NCBI RefSeq assembly: GCF_932274485.2
Contig: NC_065880.2
Coordinates: forward strand, 3,945,695 to 4,009,694
Length of the DNA: 64,000 bases
Direction of reading: 5' to 3'
From: Patella vulgata
Lineage: Eukaryota > Mollusca > Gastropoda > Patellidae
Shown: positions 23,386-34,998 of the stretch, in pieces
How the letters are laid out: the number at the start of each line of letters is the position of its first letter
How positions within the stretch are numbered: the first letter of the stretch is position 1
Program-made: the position numbers and the translations under genes
The notes under the pieces: model-generated
What the model saw: only the letters and a program-made list of their open reading frames with translations
Told to the model about the DNA's origin: nothing
The model's database searches: none

Positions 23386-24022
23386 ATTAAATGGTGTTTA
23401 ACGTTCCACTGTTCTTCATCGACAGGGCCAGTGAAGAGAGGCATGCGTCATACAAATGAAATAAAATGGAGTGTAACGTCCTACTGTTCTGCTCCGACTG
23501 GGCTAATGAAGACGGGCATACGCCATACAGTGTGCTATGAGTGAAATTTTACCCGGACAGCGGCGCTACGACCTACTCTTATATCGAATTCCAACTGCCG
23601 AGGGATCTTTTATGTGCACGGCAACGTGTAAACGGAACCTCGGTTTTTCGTCCCATCTGAACTACTAGACAGCTGTCCTTGTCAGGCCCTCCGTCCTGCA
23701 CCACTGACAAGGGGAAAACACGACGGAAAATCCCGATGAACTTTCTCGGCCAACACCGGGATCGAACTCGCGACCTCCAGACTAGCGAGCCAGCGTCTTA
23801 CTTACTTAGCCACCGTGGCTCCCCATACGCCATACAGTGCCCATGAGAGAAATATTGCCCCGACAGCGGCTCTACAGCCTACTCTTATATTGAATTCCAA
23901 CTGACAAGGTATATTTTACGTGCTCGCCAAAGTATACACGCGGCGTGTTTTTTTCGTCCCATCGAGACCACCATGCGTTGCTGTGAGAGCTTGCGTCTTA
24001 CTCACTGAGCCACTGTGGCTAT
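23386..24022 (-). mobile_element. SINE A split by a younger SINE A
   Basis: The older copy is in two parts, 23386-23453 and 23825-24022. Its halves join at the GGGCATACGCCATAC position: the left part ends CATGCGTCATAC and the right part resumes CATACGCCATACAG. The younger full copy (23454-23824) sits exactly between them, so this 12-bp overlap is its target duplication, since diverged. Confidence 0.85.
23454..23824 (-). mobile_element. SINE A, full copy nested in an older copy
   Basis: It runs from ATGAAATAAAATGGAGTGTA through AGCCACCGTGGCTCCCC, including body landmarks and the tRNA-like head with GGGATCGAACTCGCGACC. Confidence 0.88.
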
Positions 24023-24239
24023 CCAATTTCAAATCAAGACAAACAAATATTTACCCAATTAAACGTTTACCCTCCAAGTAATACTGTATTCGAGCGAGCA
24101 TACGATATAGTAGATGTGGATATTATATATAGTATGTTTGGTATAAATGTCTTGGCACCTTACTCGTATGTCTGCAAGAAACAAAATTACACCATATCGC
24201 TAGCTATAAATCCCCTCTCTCTTTGGACTTTTTCGTTAA

Positions 24240-24839
24240 CCCTTGTGGGTTCACGTTATGAGAATCACATAGCAGGTATCAGGGGTCCATATGGACCCCA
24301 GTTATAATTCAAAGTTTTTACGTACAGATATATTTGAATTAAAAGGCAGCGGTTTAGTTTTTATTTGCCTTCATATTTGACAACTGAAAAACAACTAAAT
24401 TATTTTACAAAATTGCTACTTTGTGTACTATGTGATAAAGAGGTTAAAATGGCAATTCACGCTTGATACAAAAACCATTGAATATCTTGAATTTATCATT
24501 TAATTTTTGGTATTTGTAACATGCAGCTGCTAAAAGAGAGAATACTCTGGCATACGCAATATGGTATTAGGCAGCAAATACATTAGCAAAATCCCTACGT
24601 TGAGTTGTTTAAGTTAGGGGTCCGATTGGACCCCTTGTTATCTTCAAGCGTTGGGCCTGATTTGCATGTAACAGAACTCTGCATGTGGGAAGCAGATGAA
24701 TACCGAGTTCTTCACTACGTGTAAAAATGTATAGGAGACAAAGTCACTAAATTTCAAAAAGCAGTGCCCAGTAGTTATTACACAACTCTATAAAACATGT
24801 GCATGGGGTCCACGGAGACCCCACGTGCACCGACAAGGG
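24240..24839. mobile_element. piggyBac-like MITE, family F (complete, 600 bp)
   Basis: It is bounded by TTAA on both sides (24236-24239 and 24840-24843). The ends are inverted repeats: CCCTTGTGGGTTCACGT, and at the right the reverse complement of CCCTTGTCGGTGCACGT. TTAA followed by CCCTT is the signature of piggyBac superfamily ends. Inside, GGGGTCCATATGGACCCC and GGGGTCCACGGAGACCCC are near-perfect palindromes close to each end. No ORF, so it depends on a transposase encoded elsewhere. Confidence 0.85.
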
Positions 24840-25454
24840 TTAAAGGTGTGGAGCTGTTATAACCTGCAACCCAATCGCCTAATTAAGTATACTCCCCACC
24901 ACATTCATTCAGAAGAGATAACATAGAAAAGGGGTGTTGAGAGCTGATCACCTAAATTATCAAATGATCTTTTCCAAAGCAGTAACTTGGATAGGCATTG
25001 TTTTTCCGAAAAGAAAGGATATGTTTTTTTAAGATATAATATATACCTAAATAATTATCTTTTGTATAATATATTTTCCTTTCACGGCAATACTATATAC
25101 TGGAAAACAATCGGAAAACACCAAAAAACAACCGGAAAACACCATTAAATAATGAAAACCGGAAAACACCGGAAAAACACTAAATACCAGAAAATACCCT
25201 AAATACCGGCAAACACCCTAAATAAGTAACCAGGAGCCTGGTCCTCTGTGTGCGGTTTTGGGTGAGCGCCGATGAAGGAAGGTCAAGGTCATTACGATGT
25301 TCGTTTAACAAATAGCCCACCCCCCACCCCTAAAAAAAAAATTCCGATTTTTTTTTCTCCCAAATTTTTTTGACGAAAAAAATTTTCTGTCACAAAACAA
25401 AAAAATTCGAATTTCTCCGAAAAATTGGTTTTACAAAAAAACTACGGAAGCGTA

Positions 25455-25690
25455 TTGGGGTCATGCAAAATTTTGTAGAAGGTCTCGAGATCCTGCGATC
25501 CTGTGATACTTTCTCGAAATCCCGTGATCACCTGGTAATTTTCTCGAGATCTCAATTTAATGTTCTCGAAATCCCCTGATAATTTTCCTGAGATATTGAC
25601 ATCCTGTGTAAATTTTCTCGAGAATTCGAATTATTGTTCTCGAGATATTGACATCCTGTGTAAATTTTCTCGAGATCCTGAGTTAATATG
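25455..25690. repeat. TTTTCTCGAGATCCTG repeat array
   Basis: The words TTTCTCGAGAT or TTCTCGAAATCC, followed by CCTGTG or TGACATCCTGTG, recur eight or more times with variable spacing. It lies inside the long-TIR element, just after the left terminal repeat. Confidence 0.8.
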
Positions 25691-25734
25691 AAACCTTAAA
25701 TTATATGATAGTGTCTGCACGTTGTGAAACAACC

Positions 25735-26860
25735 ATTGACCCAGTACTTCGCACCAAATTTGATATAAATACTCTAACATTTATTACAAAGGAAAACTGC
25801 TAACTAATGAAAGAATAAACGGAAAATCGATAGGGTACACATGATTTACACTAAATTTGAAATATGATTAAAATCGATAGGGTTCATAGTCTTATGGCCA
25901 AAATACTTCACACCAAATATAAAATTCAAAACCCTACCACGTTGGCTTTGTCATTTTTTGCAGGGTTTTCAGACCATATTTTGTTTTAGAATAAAGCTAG
26001 ACACAGCGTTTATTGTCTTGTGGCACAAATGCTTCGGAGCAGATTTTAAATCAAAAATCTTGAAAAACTCTGGGATCTAACCCGTTCACAAGTTTTACCG
26101 GAAAATATGAATAACGCCATAACAAAAAGCCAGGGAGCGCTGCAAATCAATATGGTTCATTGTTTGGCCGAAAATAAATAGGGTTGCTCTGCTTATGACA
26201 CTAATGATTCAAAAGAAATTTGAACAATAGCCACGCAAAGTGTGGAGATACGCCCACGCAGCATCTATGCCTCAACAGCAGATTATTCGAAAGGAAAACT
26301 TGATTGTTTAATAAATTGAATAAGGATCTAGCATTCATCAAGAAATCTTATCTCTATCGTGTTCACGTGCTTGTTATATCTCTGGGACAGAAAACCTTAT
26401 ATTGCTGAAAAATAAGGTTTTCAAAGAATGGAGAGTATAACTCCTGAACGGAAGATGGCTAACCATTGAATATCAATAAAGTTCATGACCCTAAAGCTTT
26501 CAGGGAGCGGGCGGGGAAGGGGGTATATTAAAGAACGGAAGGTCACAGAATGCTGAATATCGATAGGCTTCGTCCTCTCATCGTCACATATTTGAAAGAA
26601 ATACGGACAAAGAGGGTAACTCTCGAACAGAAGTTTGCGTAGTACTGAAAATCGAAAGGTCCTAGTGCTTCCCACCACATTTGAAAAACAAAATCAGTTA
26701 AAAACTGTAGCCTCTATAGCGTTAACAAGTTTTTCGGATAAGGGGGATAACTCCAGAACGATAAGGTGCGCCAGAAGCGACAGGGATACACTAAATTTGA
26801 AACAAATCCGTAAAAAACTGTAGGCTCTACCGTGCTATTTCGGGGAAGTGTGTGTGTAAA
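25735..26860. repeat. Degenerate ~150-200-bp tandem array
   Basis: Each unit carries variants of GGGATAACTCC(T/A)GAACG, GAAAATCGATAGGGTTCAT, CTTCACACCAAAT, TTGAAA and AAAAACTGTAGGCTCTA.CGTG. At least five or six units can be traced (for example near 25850, 25890, 26160, 26560, 26640, 26755). Short ORFs here are incidental. Confidence 0.6.
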
Positions 26861-27124
26861 AAACATTCCGTAGAAAATAATTTTACAGAGAAAAATACTG
26901 GAAAAAAAATTTGAATTTTTTTTTCAGAGAAATTTGGGAGAAGAAATTTTTAAAAAAAATCTGAAAAGAAATTTGTCTTTGACCGTAGGCGATCGCTCGC
27001 TTGTATGTTAATGAACTTATTTCATCAGCGCTCACCTGGTCCAAAACCACACACGAGGACCAAACTCCGGGTTACTAAATAGCTACCGGAAAACTTAGAA
27101 GAGTAAACTGTGCCCGAGATTTTT

Positions 27125-27162
27125 TTAGAGAGCGCGCCGCGCCGCGCCGCGCCGCTCCGGGA
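27125..27162. repeat. (GCGCC)n short tandem repeat
   Basis: GCGCGCCGCGCCGCGCCGCG is a pure GC patch in otherwise AT-rich DNA, inside the long-TIR element. Confidence 0.85.
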
Positions 27163-28815
27163 GAGATTATCGTCAGGGTGGGTCAGGGGTGGAATTGTCC
27201 AGTCACGTGACGAACATAGATCTTCCGTTCCTCAACCCATATTATTTCCACAGTCATTAATCACAAATTACGGGATGAAATACGAAAATGCAGGTTTACT
27301 TTGAAATAGTGCAAATGATACTTTTCCATCTACAATCTTCAGATCAAAGGATGCAAGTTCTTACACAGTGCAGCATAATTTGTGCAACAGAAGACATCTC
27401 GAATATCGATTGTCGGAAAAAACATTTTCTCGGGGACATTTTTTTCCGAATACGCATTCGGTGTAAGTCTTCAGCCACCAGGAAGTGTTTAACGTAGTAA
27501 TGTTTTATTACGATAGTAGTACATAAAACAAATTGGTTGCCTGAGGTACTGGGGGGGGGGGGAGGTACCCTCATCGGCTAGAGTCCTCTATTTCACAAGC
27601 AAAAACAACAATTGCTTCCTTGAAAATTTATCGATCAACCCTTTTCACAGACGTCTAGCTTACCACTTCCCGTCAATGCAGTAAGATAAAATATGTAGTT
27701 TTCTCATGGAAAATTGGGCGAAAGTTGGGGTTTTCTCAAGGAAAAGTGGTCAACAAGTTGGGGAAAAAAGCTCGAAAAGTAATCTCGAAAAGAATCCTGT
27801 GTGCGGCGTCGGAATATGATGGAATATGTTGAATATTATTATGGTTCAAGTGATTATATTTGACCCTGGAATGAAAGTAAGCTCAGAAACAAGTAGATTT
27901 TTATTTTAGCCCTTCCAACGAGATGGATAGCTCTTGGAAAGGATAGACACTTTTCAGATTACAGCCTGTCCGAGAATTGTGTGGCATCCATTTCGTTTGG
28001 TGATTAGGACACATAGCGGTTAAACCTGGAACTTCAACTCGAACTATTCAGAGATTTATTAACTCGCTTTTGACGATACTTGCTGTTTTATGATGCGATT
28101 TTTTGTTACCTAGGGAGGAGTTGGCCTAGTCGTGCCTTTCACTAATTCGTACCACCCTGATGCCAGCGTTACTGGTAAGAATCAGGAGACCGGCGCAACC
28201 GGCATATATGCCCTCCGAGGGCAGTGTTTAATCTACTGAAATACTGAACCACTGAAATCTACTGAAATTTACTGGAAACTAAAATTAAAATACAAAATAA
28301 AATATGGTCAATGATGGAGGTAGACTGATTGCGTCTTTTAAAACATTCAAAACATAATAGGCATCAACAAAATTTTGGAGAAAAAAAATCGGGTTTTTGG
28401 GGTTTTTTTAGGGGGGGGGGGGCTATTTGTAAAACGAACATCGTAATGACCTTGACCTTCCTTCATCGGCGCTCACTTGGTCCACAACCGCACACAGAGG
28501 ACTAGGCTCCGGGTTACCTATTTAGGGTGTTTTCAGGTATTTAAGATGTTTTCCGGTATTTAATGTTTTTCCGGTGTTTTCCGGTATTCAGTATAAAATG
28601 GTGTTTTCCGGTGTTTTCCGGTATATAGTATGACCCCTTTCACACCTGGTGCAAAGTATAATTATATCTACTATCCTTATATATGTATATCAGGTAAATT
28701 GTTTTCGCTTTATTCATTTTATAAGGGAAATATCACATTATTACACATTACAATTGCATTATATTTCGTCCATGCTGCAATATAGAATTGCCCACCAATG
28801 GCCCACATAGAGTGT

Positions 28816-29109
28816 CCTACATGTTTGATTCATGCGTGACCTAGAATTCCCCAGTGTTCATGAAATTGGAAAGACTAAATGCCCCACTAACATGTTATAT
28901 TTATGTTGCCTACTAAACGTTTGCCGGGCATCAAAATCATATTATATCAACTTGTAAATTGCCCTACATTTTTGATTTATGTGTGACCTAGAGTTCCCTA
29001 GTGTTCATGAAATTGGAAAGACTAAATGCCCCACTAACATGTTATATATATGTTGCCTACTAAACGTTTGCCGGGCATCAAATTCATATTATATCAACTT
29101 GTGAATTGC
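28816..29109. repeat. 147-bp tandem duplication
   Basis: Unit 1 (28816-28962) and unit 2 (28963-29109) share CCTAC, GTGACCTAGA, TCATGAAATTGGAAAGACTA and TTGCCTACTAAACGTTTGCC with only a few differences. Recent local duplication, no coding sequence. Confidence 0.9.
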
Positions 29110-29254
29110 AAAGAACATTTTTGTACATATAGAAAATACTGAAACGCTGTGAATATAAGGGACGTCATACCTCATACAAACTGTTCTACATACAACTCAT
29201 TGATAAATTACCAATGAGATTCTGGTCTTAGGATAAATTACAATAACATTATAC

Positions 29255-29480
29255 ACCTATATGTGGGGCTAGCTAACCGACTTTTATTGTACCTGTATAT
29301 TTTATATTCCGTTTGGTATACAAACTATTTATCGTTTGAATGAGTATTGGGGTATTGAATGTATACACATATCACATGGCAATCAAACGGTTGTCATCCA
29401 AAACATAAATACAAGTCGCTTTCTACGTTTCGAACCGTCACAGGTTTGATATACAACTGATAATACCAAATGTTTACTGG
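29255..29480. repeat. Upstream segment shared with the second receptor locus
   Basis: GGGGCTAGCTAACCGACTTTTATTGTACCTGTATATTT, given here in parts, aligns with GGGCTAGCTAACAGTGTTATTGTAC at 60636-60800. The following words (TACAAACTATTTATCG, GAATGTATACACATATCACATGGC) also have diverged counterparts. It belongs to the segmental duplication that made the two lectin-receptor copies. Confidence 0.65.
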
Positions 29481-29499
29481 TGTACTGTGTGCGGATTTT

Positions 29500-30190
29500 A
29501 CTTAAATATCAACTTGTATAATGTGTGTTTATTTCACGTTGAATATTGTGTTCCGCATATTATGTGCTGATTTCATGTTGAATAATAAGTGATATATGTC
29601 GTGTGCTAATTTACATTGGATATTAACTAGTATATTGTGTGCTGATTACACATTATATATTAACTAGTATTTTGTGTGCTGATTTCACGTCGAATATTAA
29701 CTGATATAAGGAGTGCTAATATACGTTGAATATTAACCGGTGTGTTGTTTTCACGTTGCATATTAACTAGTATATGGTGTGCTGATTTCACGTTATATAT
29801 TAACTAGTATTTGGTGCGCTGTTTCATGTTACATATTAACTACGGTGTGCTCTTTTCACGTGACATATTAAATAGTATATGGTGTGCTCTTTTCACGTAA
29901 TATTTTAAATAGTATATTGTGTGCTGATTTCACGTTATAAAATGGTGTGCTTGACGTTATATATTAACTCGTATATGGTGTGCTCTTTTCACCTTGAAAA
30001 ATATATACCGTGCTGTGTTCTGATTTCACGTTATATATTAACTAGTATAGGGTGCGCTGATTTCACCTTGAATGTGATGAGCTTAATGTGGAATATTAAC
30101 TTGTTTATGTTCTAATTAAATGTTGTCCGATTTCACATAAGGAATATATAGTGTGCTGTATGCTGGTTTCATGCTGGAATATATAGTGAA
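29500..30190. repeat. 37-bp minisatellite upstream of receptor gene 1
   Basis: Units of TATATGGTGTGCTGATTTCA followed by CGTTATATATTAACTAG repeat about 16-18 times with small indels. The same unit, fewer copies, precedes the paralog at 62165-62345. It ends about 100 bp before the start codon, so it lies in the promoter or leader region. Confidence 0.9.
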
Positions 30191-30397
30191 CCGACAGTGT
30201 ACTGGCTATATAGGAGACAAACAGTTATTACATTATTATGATTAGGAAGAAATGTTAACCGACCAGTGTGTATATTGGAAACATGTATTATGATCAAGTA
30301 TTTATTACTTCTAACAACAGGTAATATATGAAATAACTCTTATATCGGTATTAATAATTTGTTTTACGTATACGTCTACCCTTGGAGACACGTTTGC

Positions 30398-30738
30398 TAT
30401 GTGGGTAATACGCTGGCTCGCTAGCCCGAAGGTCGCGTGTTCGAACCCTGCATTGGCCGAGAAAGTTCATCGGGATTTTTCGACGTGGTTTTCCCTTGTC
30501 AGTGGTGCAAGACAGAAGGCCTAACAAGGACTAGTCATTGGGTTGGGACGAAAAACTGAGGTCCCGTGTATACATTGGTGTGCACGTAAAAGATCTCTAG
30601 GCAGAGATGGAATTCGAAATAAGAGTAGGCCATAGATGCGCTGCTCGAATAATATTTCCGTCATGGAACACTGTATGGCGTATTCCCGTCGTCATTAGTA
30701 CAGTCGGACGTTCAATCTCATTCCATTTCATTCCACGC
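30398..30738 (+). mobile_element. SINE A in intron 1 of receptor gene 1
   Basis: Plus orientation: tRNA-like head (GGGTAATACGCTGGCTCGCT, CGTGTTCGAACCCTGC), GAGAAAGTTCATCGGG, body, and tail ending TTCCATTTCATTCC. Full length but diverged. Confidence 0.85.
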
Positions 30739-31528
30739 CCACCTTTCCTTATGATGGCCATAGTAAACGAGTTATGATTGAACTACAATCAAACCACTAC
30801 CACAGTCTACGGATTAATTCTGACCTCTGCGTGGTATATTATATCGTTTGTTCGTCCCTGTTAATGATGTTTTATATGTAAGATCAAACAGCTTTTTATA
30901 CAGTATTCTTAATGCTTAGTTTTAATTCATAGTCCGTAATTCTTATTTCTTCATTTTGTTGTCGGGTTCGACATTTGTACACTAAAATTAACATTTGTAT
31001 CTTAAAATCGTTTATTTGTTTTACAAATCAGACATTTGTCATATCAGATTTGTAATTTGTATTTTTGTTTAATCTAATTAGCCTACATTTACATTTTACC
31101 AGAGACAAGTCAAAATGCGGATCTGAATAAGAAATTCATGATATCAGTTCATATACTGAAAGTATGCTTATTGCTTGCTACAAAATATTAATTACTTTCT
31201 GGCATATTTATATTCACATACCTTGAATAAAAAATACATCTGAATGACACCAGACAAGGCAAATTCATCGAGCGAATTTTCTTATTGTTTGCTTGCTCGA
31301 TTCCCCATTATTGTATGGTAACTTATTGAATGCCAGGTTGATTTCGGCCCACCACTATAATAGTGTCCCCTGTAGTCATAATGTTCCGCCTCGATGAATT
31401 TGGAGAAATGCTTTGCAAGATTGGTATTTGGAAACATGTTGTTCGAGATTTGATGTTGGTTGTAATGTAAATATAGGCTATTTTTGGATTTTCTAAAATA
31501 AATCTTCTCTTTATATTAAATACAATTT

Positions 31529-31952
31529 TCCGGGCACTATTTCCCTCATGACACACTGCATGGCGTATGCCCTTTTTCATTCACCCATTCGGTGCAGAAG
31601 GATCGTTGTGTATAGAAATAAACGTCACCGAAATAAAATATAATGGCTTGTTTCTGCACATGATTCCGGTCCACACCACGACCATAACTGTTTGCGGTGA
31701 AATGAACAGACTACCAACCCACAAAATATATATTTTCAAAGTAAAGTACAGGAAATGAAATGGGTTTTAACATCCTACTGTTCTTCTCTGACTCGGCTAA
31801 TATAATGGTGTAGGCTATCATGGCGTTTTGTGATTTTTTATACACACATTGCTAAATGTTCAGCCAGGTAAGTTTCCCTCATAACACACTATAAGTCGTC
31901 ATTTCGCTAGTCGGTGCAAAGCAGTAGGAAGTTAAACCCCATTTCATTTAAC
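31529..31952. mobile_element. Three SINE A fragments in intron 1
   Basis: 31529-31600 (plus) has TTTCCCTCATGACACACTGC and GGCGTATGCCC. 31756-31830 (minus) has AATGGGTTTTAACATCCTAC. 31860-31952 (plus) has AAGTTTCCCTCATAACACAC and GTTAAACCCCATTTCATT. All are short and diverged; the last two may be halves of an inverted pair. Confidence 0.65.
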
Positions 31953-32697
31953 GCAATAAAATAACCATATTTGTTTGTATTCCAGTAACGTTAGTTATTG
32001 TTGATCACGTATAGTTGCTATAAACAACCAGAAATGTATATTAGCCAAGTCTCTCATTTAAATGGCCATATGTGTTTGTATTCCAGTTGTGTTTGTTATT
32101 GTTGATGGTGAGATTGCTTTTGGTTGCTATAGACAACCAGAATCACCATGTTCACGTCATACTCTAACTTGTCCAGATGGTGAAGTTATATCAGTAGCTG
32201 ACACTGGTGTTAATAAAATGGGATATGGCAGAAAGGAGCCTAATTTAGTTTGCCCTCAAGATCAGATGGAATTATGTAACGTAACATGCTGTATACGCCA
32301 ATGAATTACTGAATATACATATGTTTCTGATTTAACACCAGTTAATCAGTCAGAACGTTTATCAGTTTATAGAAACTGTTCAAATAAATCAACTTGTACC
32401 GTCACATCTCCTTACAGTCCTGATACTGATTATGATTATATATACTATCCATATGGGTGTTTTCGAGGTAATTCTGCTATATACTATCGTACGCCACACT
32501 GTCCTGATAATAGTTTGGTTAATACTGTCGTACATTTTATATTAATTGTAGACATAAACTGAAGCATGTTATTGATGCTGGTGGTTTTAATTCATCATTC
32601 TTTACTGGCCCAAACATATAACTGAATAATACACACATCACCATTTGAATTGGTGTATTTACTATACCTAAATATCATCGCTATGTCTTTATTATAT

Positions 32698-32990
32698 AAG
32701 CGCCCGTTGGAGGGCCGAATGGTTAGCGCGTGCGCGTTCTAGCGTTAGGTCTGTCATTGAGTCAACTGGCGTGGTTTCGAACTGGCATGGTTTCGAATCC
32801 CCTGTTGTATGTGACAAGGAGTAGGTGCGCCTATCTAATATCGTGGGTTTTCGTCGGGTCCTTCGATTTCTTCCCACTGCTAAAGACCCCTACGCGCAAG
32901 CGGTTTATTGGAATACAATTGAACCATATGCTAGTCCCGAAATGACCTAGTTTGTGTCTAGTGGACATTAAACTCTCTCTCTCTGTCTCT
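32698..32990 (+). mobile_element. SINE B in intron 2 of receptor gene 1
   Basis: Head (GGCCGAATGGTTAGCGCGTG), core (GTGGGTTTTCGTCGGGTCC), tail and a CT run ending 27 bp before exon 3. The box B region is duplicated (GTGGTTTCGAACTGGCATGG then TTTCGAATCCCC). Its CT run may act as the pyrimidine tract of the downstream acceptor, which is otherwise TTTATTTATTTATAG. Confidence 0.88.
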
Positions 32991-33401
32991 CATTATTTCA
33001 ATTTATTTATTTATAGCTGATAAGGTATACAATATGATGGAGCTGTCTGATGTCAGTACGCATGCTTACGCCCATTTATATTACTCTGGTAAAACACAAA
33101 CTACAGGTTCAACAATTACTAGATGTTGTAATATAACAAGTACCGAAATAATAACCATCGAAAGTGTCTACATTGATCTGGCAAAAGAATCAAGTTACAA
33201 CGTGAAGATTTATTCGGAGAAACAGATTTTCTTACGTGGTGTAGATGGTGGGGGTATATTATATGGTTATACAGATTTACCATGTGGTACTTGATAACTT
33301 ACTTGTCATACAAGATGATTATGTTTGGATAAATATACGCACAGGTTAGTGGAATAAGTTGAGTTCTTTTAGCAAACCCTTTTCTGAATAAGCCTTGAAC
33401 G

Positions 33402-33590
33402 AAAATGAAATGAAATGAAGTGGGGTTTAACGTCCTACTGTTCTACTATGAGGAAAATTTTGTCCGGTCAGCGGCACTACGGCGTACTCTTATATCGAAT
33501 GTCAAGGGATATTTTACGTGCATGCCAATGTGTACACGGGACCTCGGGTTTTCTTACCATCCGAACGACTAGACATCTGTCATTGAACGA
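33402..33590 (-). mobile_element. SINE A fragment in intron 3
   Basis: AATGAAATGAAGTGGGGTTT, a shortened middle, then TGCATGCCAATGTGTACACG and CATCCGAACGACTAGACATC. The tRNA-like head is missing. Confidence 0.85.
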
Positions 33591-34084
33591 CTTCAATACC
33601 AGATCTCATGGTAGTAGTAGCAGTACATTCTTTAACGCCTGCTTCATCTCAAGTGATATCGCAGACATGTCTCATAGATAGAATGTTTCTATTTTGAACC
33701 CAGCGTAGGCCAAGCATACATGACGTATTCCATGTTAGAGACCGTGTTGGGATAGAAAAAGGTCTTGTACTGTTGAAGCGTAGCGTCAATTACACAATGG
33801 GTTCGCTTGTATCCAACCCGCCAAAAATTTAACGCACATTCTCCAAAATTTATCTCTCATGTAGAAAATAAAACTACGATGTTTTATAGTAAAATGCCAA
33901 ACCTTTAATTGTCTAAATTTAAAGAAGGCTAGGATAACGACTGGCTAATGGTTTGTAACTCGCCATTTGCTAAAAGAAGAACATCTTTGTTTTTGCGGTA
34001 GCGTCTTAGGCTAGACACATAAGACGCTATTTTGGCTGCCTTTTGGAATTTGAAATTGTACGCCACGACTAGAAAAGCTATCAA

Positions 34085-34292
34085 TGATAAGGAAAAGTAT
34101 CTGGTTGTTTGGGTGGAAATAAAACCCGGACCCGTGGACACGGTGGCATAAACACAGAAGTACCCTTGACAGTTGAAATTTGGCGAAGATTTGAGAGGAA
34201 ACACCGCTGTCCCTCATAGCAAACGTCATGGCGCATGTCCGTCTTCATTAGCTGGGTTCTTGGCTTAGAGTAGGACGTTAAACCCCATTTTA
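34085..34292 (+). mobile_element. SINE A fragment in intron 3
   Basis: GGTTGTTTGGGTGGAAATAA, then GTCCCTCATAGCAAACGTCA, GTCCGTCTTCATTAGCTGGG and GTAGGACGTTAAACCCCATT; 3' half in plus orientation. Confidence 0.75.
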
Positions 34293-34331
34293 CAGAGAAG
34301 GCGAGATCGCAGACAGTCCTGTACATTTTAG

Positions 34332-34426
34332 CACATATGACGTCATATGAGGGTTAGGGTAAGGACCTGGAGATTTCGTCAACGTCTCGACCCCTACCAC
34401 ACAATCCACATATGACGTCATATGTG
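34332..34426. promoter_or_regulatory. Pair of CRE-containing palindromes in intron 3
   Basis: CACATATGACGTCATATG at 34332 and the perfect 20-bp palindrome CACATATGACGTCATATGTG at 34407-34426 each contain TGACGTCA flanked by E-box-like CATATG. They face each other across about 57 bp and could also be the ends of a very small MITE. Confidence 0.4.
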
Positions 34427-34998
34427 CAGAACCGTCTCCGATCTAGCGTTATCCCCTTTTTTCGATGTATTATATTTCTGTATATATTTGTTTATCACAG
34501 ATCGAACTGCTATACGTATAACATGTGGTGATTATTGGTCTCCTTCTACTGCTTCAAGTGAGTATATAAAAATTCTACATCACTTATTTTAAAAACAAAT
34601 GTTCTAAAACAGCCCTTTATTTCTACATCATCATGAGCGTGGAATAAAAAATACCTAAGCGTGGAACAATTCATTATTTTTACCTATCACGCGTCTAAGT
34701 GTCATAAAATTTCAGAAATACCCATTATTCACCCCTATCCCAATGACCTATAAATTTCCCACCAGAAAAAGATATAAATAAATGAATGCCGCAAACAGAC
34801 TAACATAGTGATTGCTACAAGGGCAGACCAGATACCAAACAGTAAAGCAACCTTAGCTGGCCTGACCCAGTGTAAAGGACTTTATCACCCAATAATACAT
34901 TCTAGAGTAGATATCGCTTGTGTGACGAATTTCTACTGCGATATCTCTTTAGGAGATATTGCTTTACATGAATTTGATTGGTCAGTTAAAAAGGAACT

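Larger units (their letters stand above)
25078..28643. mobile_element. Large non-coding element with long terminal inverted repeats
   Basis: About 250 bp at each end are inverted copies. The left end reads ATACTATATACTGGAAAACA, then CACCGG/GGAAAA-rich repeats, AACCAGGAGCCTGGTCCTCT, GATGAAGGAAGGTCAAGGTC and ATTACGATGTTCG. The right end gives the reverse of each in the opposite order, finishing at about 28631. CCTTTCAC flanks both outer edges (25078-25085, 28636-28643) and may be the target duplication, with 3-4 spacer bases. The interior is satellite-like, with a third piece of the terminal sequence at about 27020-27095. No transposase was found; the superfamily is unknown. Confidence 0.75.
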
